DNA of 64,000 nt, from NCBI RefSeq assembly GCF_964204645.1, contig NC_134030.1, positions 17,117,110-17,181,109 of the forward strand, given 5' to 3'. The stretch is from Tubulanus polymorphus (lineage: Eukaryota; Nemertea; Palaeonemertea; Tubulaniformes; Tubulanidae). A model generated the notes under the pieces. The model was not told the origin of the DNA. It did no database searches and worked only from the letters and a program-made list of their open reading frames with translations. The first letter of the stretch is position 1. Each line of letters opens with the position of its first letter. Position numbers and translations under genes: made by a program. This document shows positions 1-11,600 of the stretch, piece after piece.

Positions 1-883
1 AGATACACGCCGGAGTCCGCCGCGCCACCGCTTCTATTTGACGTTCGGTCGTCTCTTTTGTATGCTACCGTACATTGACTGTAACAAGGCTTTGCAAGCC
101 ATGAAGGGCACATTCTTTTTATATATCGAAATGTAAAGAATCAAGGTGTTTTGCGTGTGGACATGATGTCCCCTTGGCATCAAGAACGATGAACTTTGTA
201 TTATAAGAAAATATATATATTTAATAATTCGTACTACATTCCAATCAAACTTCGAATCTTGCGTTTATTTCATTCGCCGGCACTGGAAGAAAGGACGAAG
301 ATTTCTGTTGTTTTCCTGCTGCATCGAACCCATTTAGTTCTACGTGAGGATCGTTCCCCTATTGACCGTCGCTACGGACAACACTTATGCATACGACTAG
401 TTTGACAGATCTGGCATGAGTCGCAATTAGCTCCTGAGATGACGGGGGACAGCTATGTGCGAGAGGGCACTTGGAATGGGGGTAGCCATATCCGCCGAGT
501 AATCAACACTGCGAGTTTCGTCCGAGGAAAGCCCCTAAAGCGGATTACTCTGAGGAGAGCGGGTTGGGGGGTCTGTATTGGCCACACAGATTAAGGCTAC
601 GTGGAGTAGGGAGGCGACTGTTTAGAGGAGAGCGTACTGCTTAAGCGCCCTTTTTAGCGACATTTTTCAATAGAGGAACAGATTCTACATATTTTATACC
701 ATTTGCTTTCCTGGGGAAGACAAGAGTCTCCTTGCCGTATTCACTACCCGAGTGCGGTCGACCCAGGCGGACCCGTGTAGCGAGCGCCCCGGCGAAGCAG
801 AGTGACTACGACTACGCTACCTATGGACAACAGCAGTCACTACCTGAATTACTATTTTATATGTTTACACTACAACCGCTACA
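1..883 (+). repeat. Left copy of a long terminal repeat, cut by the window edge
   Basis: This stretch repeats almost base for base at 6806-7689, with only a few substitutions and one indel. Both copies end in CGCTACA. The left copy is followed at 888 by TGGTGGCAGCGG, a typical primer-binding site for Ty3-type elements, and the right copy is followed by unrelated sequence. That places the LTR 3' edge at 883. The LTR 5' edge is not visible: the matching right copy is preceded by about 1 kb of promoter-like sequence that probably belongs to the same LTR. Small ORFs inside it are not credible genes. Confidence 0.8.
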
Positions 884-887
884 AAAA

Positions 888-902
888 TGGTGGCAGCGGT
901 GG
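888..902 (+). promoter_or_regulatory. Primer-binding site
   Basis: TGGTGGCAGCGGTGG lies five bases after the LTR end, where the tRNA primer of reverse transcription would anneal. The Ty3 element at 40083 has a closely similar site. This fixes the LTR boundary and the plus orientation of the element. Confidence 0.6.
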
Positions 903-1114
903 GATCTATTTATCAAAATACTTCCCTTATTGAAAGTATTAATTTTCGTTTGACTTGACGAGTGACGGGTTAGGGCTATTTTATTTTTCCGATGCAGCAG
1001 AAATCCTTCTTCCAGTGATCAGCTTATCATATATATTTAAATCGGTATTTCCTTTCAACCTTCTTGCGCGGCGTCATTCTAATCGTTCGTCTTCTAATTC
1101 AGCTATAAGTAAAA

Positions 1115-2232
1115 ATGGAAAATAATGACATGACGAGAGGTCGCTCACGTACCCGAGGCAAGGCAAAGAGCAGATCCCATAGTCAGGGAGATGAACGACA
1201 CGTACGATTTGATCAAGACCTTGACCTTACTAGAGATCGCGAGGTTACTCAATCAGCCTCCGGCGACGGTTCTCACGACGGGTCATTTAGCCGACTTACC
1301 AGTGATGAGACTCGTACGATGACAGAATCGAGGGACGACATCACTGACCTTCCTTTCAATGATGAAATCGACCGACCGAGGCCCTTTGAGCGTGAGACAG
1401 CACCGATCGGCCCAGCAACGACCGGCTATAGCTCGACTGTTCATAATTCATATAATATCAGACCTGAGACGTTTTCCGGAGACGGCTCATGGCCTGATTA
1501 TCTCAAGTTTTCGAGACTGTAGCCCGAATTAATGGCTGGAACGGACGTCTTAAAGCCGATATCCTGTTTGCTCATCTTCGTGGTCCAGCCCGAGAACTAG
1601 TATGTACACTCGTCGACGAGGAGAGGCGAGATTTTCAGCAACTGGTCAGAGTGCTCGACAATCGCTTTGGACATGGTCATCAGGCTGAACTATTTTTGGC
1701 TGAAATAAGAAACAGACGTCGTAAACGAAATGAAGGCCTGAGAGAGCTCTCGCAGGTAATAATCACCTTGGCAACCAAGGCTTTCCCTGATTTAACTCCG
1801 ACTCAACGAGAACGATTAACACGAAACCATTTTATCGATGCTTTGGATGATAGAGATTTGAGAATGCGCCTTCATCAGAGTCATAGTACGTCATTAGATG
1901 AGGTCGTGAAATTAGCGGTAGAACTCGAGGCATTCGAGAACTAAGAAGATGTTCGGGAGAGAAACTCGCATGGCTTCGTGAATCAGGTTAAATCGGAACC
2001 CCGTGGAGAAATTGAAGGGTTAAAAGAACAAGTCTCTCAACTAACCTCAATGGTGAAGCAAGTGTTGACTCAGCAACGCCCCCCTGTGGATGCCGGTAGG
2101 CGTCTCCCTAATCGCATCGTCTGTTACGCCTGCGGAGAGCCCGGCCATATTTCTCGAGAATGTCGCAGATCAAGGCATCGGGGAAACGAGGGAGGGTTGG
2201 CTCCTCGAGAGTCCGGCCAGCCGCGCAAGTAG
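1115..2232 (+). pseudogene. gag: Gag polyprotein of an LTR retrotransposon, broken
   Basis: The first ATG after the primer-binding site opens a basic, Arg/Ser-rich N-terminus (residues 1-40). A capsid-like helical region follows at 1530-1944, with a block rich in R, E and L of the Ty3 gag type. A CCHC zinc knuckle (CYACGEPGHISREC) lies at about 2122-2163. Gag packages the element RNA into particles and the knuckle binds it. The frame changes near 1515 and a TAA stops it at 1942-1944, so the copy cannot make a full protein. It sits directly between the LTR and the protease, as expected. The assignment rests on the knuckle and the order. Confidence 0.75.
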
Positions 2233-2306
2233 ACGAACTCTCGCTTCCTTCATCAAATCATCATACTCAAACTCCTAAAATTAAAGAAATCAGAAAGATT
2301 AATCAA

Positions 2307-2483
2307 ATGAGCAGAAATTCAACGAGCATAATCGTACATGGAAAGATAGGAGAAATCAATGTAAATTACTTGATTGACACGGGAGCTTGCGTCTCCGTTG
2401 TAAATAACAAGATTTATAATCAACTGCGTCCTGCGATGAAAGATAAATTAGAGATGTCAAATATATACATTTCGATCGATTGA
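2307..2483 (+). pseudogene. pro: Retropepsin-like aspartic protease fragment
   Basis: An open frame running to 2483 contains LIDTGACVSVVN at about 2371-2406. This is the DTGA active-site signature of retroviral-type aspartic proteases, preceded by the usual short beta-strand region. The protease would cut Gag and Pol. The frame stops after about 59 residues past the ATG, before the flap and the second conserved region, and no reverse transcriptase or integrase follows. The element is therefore either deleted or a non-autonomous gag-pro derivative. Confidence 0.65.
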
Positions 2484-2586
2484 AGCCCTATGTGGCCGTT
2501 GATTCGCCCCTAGGTGCGATGCCCTCTGAGGGCCTTTCTAGTAGAAGATCTGATCGAAGAACCCACTTGCCCGATAGGTTCGGGGA

Positions 2587-3904
2587 TTGGACCGTCTAAT
2601 CTGGTTTTCTTATATAAATCTGCAACTTTATTATTACAGGTCGAGCATCAAGACAAAATGTCGCTTTTGTTATAAGCATTTCCGTTCGGAAGCGATCGAA
2701 GCACATGCTAATGGGTGCGAGGGGCGGCCTGTCGCAGGCCGCTGCTACAAATGCCGCGACTGCGGCCGTATATCTCATACTAAACTTTCCGCGCGGCAGC
2801 ACGGCAAATATCATGTCAAAACAACAAATCGCGACCCAGGGTACGAGGTCATCATCGAGGGCGACGAAAATTCACCTCCGCGCAAATCGTGCGCACCGAG
2901 GAGTGGGACCGAGATCCAGCTCTAACTATCTTGGAATCTCCCAGCCGCACTGACGACCGTCGGGCGCGACGCGAGGCCGACCGGGCTCATCGGGCACGCG
3001 TGAAGGCGAACATGATCGCAAGCAACCGCATCGCAGAGGAGGCCCGCCAGCTCGACGCGACCTTTCTGGCGCAACAGACCAATGTAGGTTTAGAAATTCG
3101 TCGCGACCTCGAGGCCAAGAAGGCGATAGCTCGGCTTGACCCCGGTAAACCTACACCGATCGCGACGCCTCAGATTGCGCCGCAACCGATAGTAACGTCT
3201 CCGCCTCAGATCGCGCCGCCACAGATCGCGACGCCTCAGACCGTGTCAACACCGATCGTGATATCTCCTATTGCGCCGTCACCGAAGACGACACACGCGT
3301 CGGATATCGGCCCGGACATGCCGGCTGATTTTGATTTGTTTTGAGCAAGGGGGACGCCCCTCCTTCGCCGCCTGCGACTTCTCCAAATTCGTCGGCCGAC
3401 ATTTCCGTCGTTGCACCAATAGTCGTCGCGGAGACGGAGGCCGAAGCGGGCAGGTTCCAGCTGTTGAATAACCAAATCACGCCGGTGATACCCACCAGGA
3501 ACATCGAAGAGGAGGAGCAGCGGCTGCTCGCCCTGGCTGACGCTGGTGTGCCGGAAGTTATTATAGGAACTAACGAACTGACAAGTGTTGGCACGGGCCA
3601 GCACGTTATACTTGTGCGCGACGAAGAGGTTGGCTCGGCGTCTACCCGTAGCCTGCATGTGACTTTACATTACCACCCCTCCGCAATGGGTACTGCATAT
3701 CAATACTGTGGGACCCCTACCGAAACCTTCACTTGCACCGCGTGTCGGATCCTCGCAGCCCACCACAGGATTGAATGGCCTCCCGCCGAGAAAGAGATCG
3801 CTCCGCGCCGTGTCGCAGTATTTGGCCTGAGACATCAGCATCCGACCCCGCACGGACCCGTCGCCACCTGGGGCCTGGACCGTCGGCCCAGTCCGTGCGA
3901 GTAA
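2587..3904 (+). pseudogene. GC-rich decayed ORF with Cys/His clusters, unknown
   Basis: Three overlapping open frames (2587-2925, 2889-3344, 3341-3904) each step back by one frame and read as one protein-like unit of about 430 codons. The first part has paired Cys/His clusters (CRFCYKHF, then CYKCRDCG followed by a spaced histidine) resembling zinc fingers. The middle is charged and Ala/Arg-rich, then Pro/Ile/Ala-rich low complexity. The last part has a CTAC-x-HH cluster. GC content is far above that of the neighbouring ORF at 4364. It occupies the place where pol would be expected but has no RT or integrase motif. It may be a captured gene or a divergent element ORF; the function is unknown. 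Confidence 0.4.
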
Positions 3905-4246
3905 TAGGGGTAATGGGCTGTCAAATCAAAGGTCGAACGGTCGAGCTCATAAAAAATGAAAAATATGAAAATAATAACAATTTCTACTTGAATTAGTCGC
4001 GAAACTCATAAAAAATGAAAAATAATTCTCACACACTCGAATTTATTTTTCATTTTTACTCGCTAGAAAAAAGTGTGAGTAAAGTGTGAGTGAAATAAAT
4101 TCGAGCGTGTGAGAATTATTTTTCATTTTTTATGAGTTTCACTCCTAATTCAAGTAGAAATTGTTATTATTTTCATATTTTTCATTTTTTAATGAACTCG
4201 ACCATTCAACCTTTAACCTGAAAGCCCATTACCCCTATTACTCTTA
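3902..4246. repeat. Foldback inverted repeat, arms about 150 bp
   Basis: The sequence from GTAATAGGGGTAATGGG at 3902 through the TTATTTTTCATTTTT near 4050 returns in reverse complement from about 4085 to 4246, with a few mismatches. The spacer is about 35 bp and carries GTGTGAGT repeats. The whole would form one long hairpin. It could be a foldback MITE or paired element ends; there is no coding capacity. Confidence 0.75.
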
Positions 4247-4363
4247 AAATATTCATATACATGAATAAGATATATATGAATAACATATAAATCGGATAGA
4301 TTATTCAATATAAAAGTGTGAGTGAAATAATTCATATTTAAAACATTGAATATTTATATTTGA

Positions 4364-5014
4364 ATGAGTTTTAATAAAAATTTTGTTATAAAAATGAAGA
4401 AAGAAGAAGAAGAACCCAACTTTAAAATCGAAATCAATGAAACCAATAAATCATTTTCACAGTTTTACATTAAAAATTATATTTCAGCAACAAATTTAGT
4501 GTCCGCAAGGTATTATAAAATTGAAAATATTACTGTAATTGATCAAATATTATCAAATGAAACATATTTAATTACTGAACTAGTAGATACTTTTGATAAT
4601 GGTGTTAAAAATCCTAAATTGTTCAATACAGTTTTAAATTTTAAAGGAACTTTAGATGAAAACATAATTAATATTCTTAAAACTCCTTTCAATGAAAGAA
4701 ATGATGATATAATACTTTCAAAAGATTACAATGATTTGATTAACTTAAGAATTGAAAAAAGACAATTATATTATTTCAATTTTGATAATAAACAAATTAT
4801 CTATAATGAAAATTCATCAAATATTGGAATTCAATGTGAATTAGATAATGAAAAATCATGTAAAAATATTGCAGTTCAATGTAATTTAGATGATGAATTT
4901 AGAAAATTCAATCCTAATGAAAAAGTGCATTGTTATTGCGGAGGTAAATATTTAAAATCACATAAATCAAAGCATTATGAAACAATTAAACATAAAAACT
5001 GGCGTAAAGAGTAA
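4364..5014 (+). CDS. AT-rich virus-like ORF with a C-terminal zinc-finger-like motif
   Basis: An uninterrupted 216-residue ORF whose base and codon use (A/T at third positions, rich in N, K, I) match the Polinton genes at 15.9-33.3 kb rather than its GC-rich neighbours. The last 25 residues contain CYCGGKYLKSHKSKHYETIKH, which is split here as CYCGGKYLKSHK then a spaced H-H pair: a C-x-C...H...H arrangement like single zinc fingers seen in several large DNA virus proteins. Two imperfect internal repeats (IQCEL.., VQCNL..) precede it. The gene starts just after the foldback and ends just before the minisatellite. It is probably a stray gene of a Polinton-like element; its function is not recognised. 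Confidence 0.5.
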   Translation: MSFNKNFVIKMKKEEEEPNFKIEINETNKSFSQFYIKNYISATNLVSARYYKIENITVIDQILSNETYLITELVDTFDNGVKNPKLFNTVLNFKGTLDENIINILKTPFNERNDDIILSKDYNDLINLRIEKRQLYYFNFDNKQIIYNENSSNIGIQCELDNEKSCKNIAVQCNLDDEFRKFNPNEKVHCYCGGKYLKSHKSKHYETIKHKNWRKE

Positions 5015-5064
5015 CAATTCTACATTATAATTATTGAATTGAGTTAAATGATTTAGATATCTAA

Positions 5065-5805
5065 TAAACTGTTAAAATGATAAATTGTTTGACAGTTAAA
5101 ATGATAAATTGTTTGACAGTTAAAATGATGAATTGTTTGACAGTTAAAATGATGAATTGTTTGACAGTTGAAATGATAAATTGTTTGACAGTCGAAATGA
5201 TAAATTGTTTGACAGTTGAAATGATAAATTGTTTGACAGTTGAAATGATAAATTGTTTGACAGTTGAAATGATAAATTGTTTGACGGTTGAAATGATAAA
5301 TTGTTTGACGGTTGAAATGATAAATTGTTTGACAGTTGAAATGATAAATTGTTTGACTGTTGAAATGTTAAATTGTTAGACAGTTGAAATGATAAATTGT
5401 TTGACAGTTGAAATGATAAATTGTTTGACAGTTGAAATGGTAAATTGTTTGACAGTTGAAATGATAAATTGTTTGACGGTTGAAATGATAAATTGTTTGA
5501 CGGTTGAAATGATAAATTGTTTGACGGTTGAAATGATAAATTGTTTGACAGTTGAAATGATAAATTGTTTGACTGTTGAAATGTTAAATTGTTAGACAGT
5601 TGAAATGATAAATTGTTTGACAGTTGAAATGATAAATTGTTTGACAGTTGAAATGGTAAATTGTTTGACAGTTGAAATGATAAATTGTTTGACGGTTGAA
5701 ATGATAAATTGTTTGACAGTTGAAATGATAAATTGTTTGACAGTTGAAATGATAAATTGTTTGACAGTTGAAATGATAAATTGTTTGACAGTTGAAATGA
5801 TTTAA
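5065..5805 (+). repeat. 24-bp minisatellite with a 216-bp higher-order period
   Basis: About 30 tandem copies of a 24-bp unit (ATGATAAATTGTTTGACAGT plus TGAA). Early units read TTAAA in place of TTGAA. Marker variants recur with a 216-bp spacing (nine units): the ATGTTAAATTGTTAGACA unit at about 5365 and 5581, and the ATGGTAAATTG unit at about 5437 and 5653. Because 24 is a multiple of three, the array reads as an eight-residue peptide repeat (MINCLTVE) in long frames interrupted only by the TTAGAC variant. No start context or flanking gene suggests it is translated. Confidence 0.95.
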
Positions 5806-6805
5806 GTTAGGGTTTTATCATTCGTCACGGTCGAATGATTTCGCGTGCTCTACTTTGTCCGCGGAGCGTATCACTGCTCGTCTCGCTTGACCAATCACCG
5901 CGTGCGTTGACCGCATGAAAACTATAAATTTGGTGCAATCGCGCTCATTGGCAACTTGGCTCTGGCAGAGCCACATTAGAAACTCTCTCTTGCTGCCTCT
6001 TCACCGTTTTACGAATCGGACGCTGTAAATCGTACAGATCATGTAAGAAGACAATTTTACTTTCTATTTAAGACACGGGCCTCCGGGTCGTCTGACCCCG
6101 GGATCGCTGCAGTGGTTTTTGACATCCCGCCCTCAGTGAGTCCCGGGTGCCGACGCACCCTGGGGCCGTGTAGTCGTCGGCCATGGGCTGCCGATAAACT
6201 CGTCACTTACAATCCTGTAAATATTGTAAATTCTCCGTTAATTCATCGTCTGTTTAAATTCAATCCTTTGACGATGCCATCTTAACGCTCTCGTCGCTGT
6301 AATTAGTAATAGTAATAGTAATAATAATAGTATGGTATATCTTCTGTGCTATTTCCGTAATCTTACTCCGAGATGTCATTTCTGCTGGCCATGAAAATCG
6401 CCTGTATTCAGTATCACTCCTTTTTCGAACGAACACGCGGTCGTTTCATCTCCTTCTTGACGTCGCCTCTGAATTTCGACTCTTCGAGTTCGCGTCAACG
6501 ACATTTTGAATTTGGCGCGCCGTCGTTGATTAACGACAACGCTCGTCGTTAACTATTTGACGCTCCGTCGTATAATTCTTATCGTTGATTAACGACAACG
6601 GTCGTCGTTAACTATTTGACGCTCCGTCGTATAATTCTTATCGTTGATTGAAAACAACGCTCGTCGTTAACTATTTGACGCTCCGTCATATAATTCTTAT
6701 CGTTGATAAACGACCACGCTCGTCGTTAACTATTTGACGCTCCGTCGTTAACATCTTAATCGTTGATTAGCTTCAACGCTCGTTTACTGAGACCTAAGTT
6801 ATATT
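5806..6805 (+). promoter_or_regulatory. Promoter-like sequence, probably U3/R part of the right LTR
   Basis: A CCAAT box (5891) stands about 40 bp upstream of a TATA-like ACTATAAATT (5931-5940). GC-rich sequence follows, then a 59-bp tandem repeat, then the 884-bp segment shared with 1-883. Together this looks like the upstream part of a roughly 1.9-kb LTR running from near 5806 to 7689, whose left counterpart would lie before the window. No clear polypurine tract or TG start was found, so the boundary is inferred. Confidence 0.4.
6525..6785 (+). repeat. 59-bp tandem repeat, about 4.3 copies
   Basis: Units begin with CGTTGATTAACGACAACG and run through a GACGCTCCGTCGTATAATTC segment before the next CGTTGAT. 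They drift progressively toward the 3' end. Each unit contains short inverted pairs (GTTGATTAAC, CGTCGTTAAC). Tandem arrays of this kind are common in U3 regions of LTRs. Confidence 0.85.
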
Positions 6806-7689
6806 AGATACACGCCGGAGTCCGCCGCGCCACCGCTTCTATTTGACGTTCGGTCGTCTCTTTTGTATGCTACCGTACATTGACTGTACCAAGGCTTTGC
6901 AAGCCATGAAGGGCACATTCTTTTTATGTATCGAAATGTAAAGAATCAAGGTGTTTTGCGTGTGGACATGATGTCCCCTTGGCATCAAGAACGATGAACT
7001 TTGTATTATAAGAAAATATATATATTTAATAATTCGTACTACATTCCAATCAAACTTCGAATCTTGCGTTTATTTCATTCGCCGGCACTGGAAGAAAGGA
7101 CGAAGATTTCTGTTGTTTTCCTGCTGCATCGAACCCATTTAGTTCTACGTGAGGATCGTTCCCCTATTGGCCGTCGCTACGGACAACACTTATGCATACG
7201 ACTAGTTTGACAGATCTGGCATGAGTCGCAATTAGCTCCTGAGATGACGGGGGACAGCTATGTGCGAGAGGGCACTTGGAATGGGGGTAGCCATATCCGC
7301 CGAGTAATCAACACTGCGAGTTTCGTCCGAGGAAAGCCCCTAAAGCAGATTACTCTTGAGGAGAGCGGGTTGGGGGGTCTGTATTGGCCACACAGATTAA
7401 GGCTACGTGGTGTAGGGAGGCGACTGTTTGGAGGAGAGCGTACTGCTTAAGCGCCCTTTTTAGCGACATTTTTCAATAGAGGAACAGATTCTACATATTT
7501 TATACCATTTACTTTCCTGGGGAAGACAAGAGTCTCCTTGCCGTATTCACTACCCGAGTGCGGTCGACCCAGGCGGACTCGTGTTGCGAGCGCCCCGGCA
7601 CAGCAGAGCGACTACGACTACGCTACCTATGGACAACAGCAGTCACTACCTGAATTACTATTTTATATGTTTACACTACAACCGCTACA
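6806..7689 (+). repeat. Right copy of the long terminal repeat
   Basis: Near-identical to 1-883 and ending with the same CGCTACA. High identity between copies implies recent insertion or conversion. Sequence after 7689 is unrelated to the left copy's primer-binding site, so the element ends here. Confidence 0.8.
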
Positions 7690-8592
7690 AATTGAATTGT
7701 CACCTAATACACATGCCATCAGTGGACGCGGAGCCGTATATGACAGCTATGCTATTATAAATTGCTAATCTCAGGAAACCTGCGTACCCCTAATATCGAA
7801 CATATCTAAAACATTTGAATATTGAAATTATATGTTTACACGTTTTTATATAGACCGCTTGATGCCCTACTCAGGTCGTAGATAGCTTCGTCATGTCAGG
7901 GTCTGACTTTTACATCGGACTTCCAAATCGTGTATACATCCGCCATTTAACCGAATAATCCGATTTACTTATCATTTCTATTTATGCCTGCCGCTCCTGA
8001 TATAATCATACATCCTTTACTATTACAGTAAGTGTTCTCATGATATTCAATGCAATATAACATTTCGACGTTCAAATAGAGGGCATTACATAATCACGGA
8101 GCCATTCTACATCTTTGTCAATAATATGTGGCCAAATAGCTTGTATGTGTACACATAGACCTGTGACGTTTTGCACATCGATTTACGGTTGTCGTTTGTA
8201 AAATGACGCTGAATGGTTAACATTATTTAGGTTTCATAATGGTAACGCAGACCTGCCTACCCAGAATTTTTGCTGCCAGTAGTTTCAGTAGTAGTAGGGC
8301 CAGTAGTTTTTTGTCATTTTTCCTAGATCGTATTCAGACTCTTCTAAGAGTAATTTTGACTTCTGCTTTTCTGTCAAAATCGTAGTTTTCACTTCCTCAG
8401 AGTACTTTTAAAATGTCTACATTGTCACAGAATATAAATGAAGTAAAACAATCTTCTAATAATAATTGTATCTTTTATTCTAATCTAAACTGTTATGAAG
8501 TGATCATATAAATGCAAAAATAAGGAACACATTTTTTCATTAAACTAAACTAACCACATTGAGATTTACACCAGCAGTTATCTCGAATGTAG
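7690..8592. other. Intergenic, no gene seen
   Basis: About 900 bp of AT-rich sequence without credible ORFs, repeats or RNA genes. It ends at the C-terminal tail of the split minus-strand gene described at 8593-8649. Confidence 0.5.
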
Positions 8593-8649
8593 TTAATTTT
8601 TCAAAGAATGAGAGTATGCATGCTTTAATTCATCAAGATAACTATCTGT
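8593..8649 (-). pseudogene. Displaced C-terminal tail of gene 2
   Basis: On the minus strand this reads as an open tail of about 18 residues ending in a TAA at 8593-8595. Its frame is the one gene 2 is in at 12226, where the hAT element begins, and the 6-bp duplication ATCTGT lies at both junctions (8644-8649 and 12226-12231). The simplest reading is that the hAT insertion cut gene 2 about 18 codons before its original stop. Confidence 0.7.
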
Positions 8650-11600
8650 CAGGGATGATAACAGACCATTATTGAAAAGGCGGAAACGAGCGCCGTAGGC
8701 GCGAAGTAATTACGGGTGGTCTGGGGGCCCTCCCCCAGAAAATTTTTGATTTTCACATCATCTCAGATCGTTTTTCAGCAGTTTTCCGATTGAAATTTCA
8801 CTCAGCAAAGCCAAAAAATCAAACAACATCGTCCATGTTTTACACAACACACTGCTAGTTCCAAGACGGCAGGGACATAATTGATGCAGAGACAACTATA
8901 ATGTAACTAGTAGGTTCGAATCCCACATTGATCAATCTTCTTGAAAGCGACGATCACTTGCCCACGCAATAGATAATTGAATTAGACTTTATTTTCCAGC
9001 ATGCATCATTAAAGCACTAATTTTTAATAAACTGATATCACAACAAGCTAGATTTCCATAAAAAAAACTTAAATAGAACAGTGGGTTATCTTATGAATTT
9101 TCTAACGAAGTAAGGTTTGGAAAAATATTCTATAAAACACATGTACACATCATTACCAATCTAAACATACTACATGTACATAGTCAGTACAGTCAGTCGG
9201 CATCATTTTATTTAACAAAACACATAAATGTTTTTCCAATAGTGGACAAGCCAGAGATTACTTCTTTTTTAATAGTCTTACAAGTTCCATCTGCTTATGT
9301 CTTTTAGCTTGTCGTTGTTTTGCACGCATAGCAGATACATGTGCCTCTCGGGCTTTCTTTGCAGCTGAGATGCACTGTTCGCGGGCTTTGCGTTTTGAAA
9401 CTTTCTTAACCTCTTTAGCCTGAAGTTCCTCCATACGAGCCGCTTTCTTATCTTTTTCACCCTGCAATTCATCCTTGTATCGTTTAGCTGCAGTGTTCAT
9501 ATTTTTAACGAGATTTGGACACACAGGGTCATGAAGAATATCTTCTCTTTTGAAAAAGTCTACAGCTGACGTTTTGCCTAATCCGTATTTCACACTCTGG
9601 ATTGCGCTGAAAGATTTGACATGAAGTCTATTGGTTGTGCTGTTCAGAATTTCGCCCATAATGCTAAACGAGCTCTCGACAACTGGGCAACTGAAACAGC
9701 TAAGTAAAGCAAATACCATGCGACAGAGGTATGGATATTTGCCCAAATCATGTACAGCAGCCCACCAGGAATCGATTCTAACTTGCTTTCCATCTTTATC
9801 AACTGCTGCTGGCAGACTGGAATCCGAGTGGAATTTATGCACTTCTAATTTATAACAGTTGATCTCCGTTTCATTAGCCAGAACATTGACGACTAATTGT
9901 GGGAGTTTTTTCATATATTTCAGTGCCGTTTCATGTCGCTGGCATTTTGGGTCTATTGCCGAGATATACCGGAGAAGTTTATTGTCGATAGGCATTTTTT
10001 TAGCGAGGTACTGGGCGGTATTGAGATAGGCCCTCTCGACACGATCATGAAAGTCTTTGACAAACTGGGATGATTTATTTTCCCCCGCAATTATTTGGGA
10101 TGCAGATTCGCCTATGAACATCTCAGTGGTTGGCAGGAGGTTTTCTGAGATTATCAGAGAAGACAACTTTCGATCCGATTCAGGAATTGCAGATGGTTTA
10201 ACACAAAGGGAAATGAAATCCCTGAATAATTGACATTGCTCATCATTGAGCTTGTGGACACATGGCTCTTCAACAGTTTGGAATAAGAGTACATATCTTT
10301 TTAGAACTGGCAATACCGCCGTGTAAAAATGCACATAAAGCTTAAGCTTTTTACGCTGAATGATGAGTTTATCGATAATTCGTAGCTTTCTTTCTTTTCC
10401 TTCCGCTGTCAGATTTTTCCATTTGGCGGCAGCAGCAACATAGATTTTTTTGATCTCATCTTTCGTGGGTTCAGACAAGTTAAATTTGCGATATATGTCA
10501 ACACATAGAGCCAAATACACGATTTTGTCTTTCTGTATAAATCCATAGTACAGCAGAGTATATCCATCGATTTTGCGAATAAGGTCTGACGCCGCATCAT
10601 GGACCGATAGCCATCGGGTTCCGACGTACCGCTCGGGCATCGAAAACCCAATGCCTAAGAGATCAAGGATAATTTGGAGCCAGTTTTCTACGTCCTTAGA
10701 AAAATGCAAATCACTTGCAATATCGGTTATCAATTTCTCTATGAATCCATCAAATTCTTTTGTGAAATGTTTCGCGGCGTTGTGAGTGTGATGTATCGAA
10801 TCACCGTCGATGTCAAGCAAATGCTGGGCCAAATTATCCTTTATTAACTTCTCCAAGCCAGTTTTACTACCTCTCATGACGTTACAGCTGTCGAGGAGGA
10901 CAGACATTAATCGGTTATAATCTAAATCACGCTGCTGGAAAACCTCAACCAAAGCACTATAAACAGATGCGCTAGTGGTAGAAATAAGATTACATGAGGC
11001 CAAATGTCTGACAACAACTTGTCTCTCCTTCTCACTAAAGTAACTGACAAGGATCGACAGAACTTTTTTTGTGGATTGGCTTGTAGCCTCATCGATGTTT
11101 AGTGAATAGAACGTATTTCTGAGTTCATCCGCTAACTGTTCTTCGGTGGTTTGCGCCAGACCCAGTCGCATCTTATATGAAGCCGCTAAACGACCCATAG
11201 ACAATTTGCTTAATGCTGCCCGATCCATGGCAAGTGCTTTTGCCAACTCAATCAATTTTGGAGACTGAGAAAACGGCAATGAGTTTTCAGCAATATATGA
11301 AAGAACTAAAGCCTCCTGGCTTACGACCCGGTCCGATATTGGGACTTTAGGTTTAGCGGTCGTCGTAACGGCCTGTTGTTCATTATTTGGATTTTGGAAT
11401 ATTGGGCAGATCCCGTAAGATCGACCAACATCGGCTCCCGAACTACCTGAAAGTGAATGCAAATTCTAGTTCTTTATTCGGTTTGATTTTACAATTTAAG
11501 AAAAACTTGAAAATCGTCTAATTTTATTTACAAATATTAACCTGTGTGGCATGTGAACGTAGGCCTACTTACCTGGAAGTACGTAATTAGATCTCCGTTC

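Noticed and set aside
196-405. 69-codon ORF in the LTR, repeated at 7001-7210
   Set aside because: Present in both LTR copies simply because the LTR is duplicated; no protein-like pattern or start context.
5077-5805. Three tandem ORFs of MINCLTVE repeats as genes
   Set aside because: They are a by-product of a 24-bp unit with no in-frame stop; no independent sign of translation.
5065-5805. CRISPR array
   Set aside because: Units are contiguous with no unique spacers and this is a eukaryotic context.
8905-8930. B-box-like GGTTCGAATCCCAC
   Set aside because: No A box at the right distance and no acceptor stem; it lies in the hAT element non-coding end.
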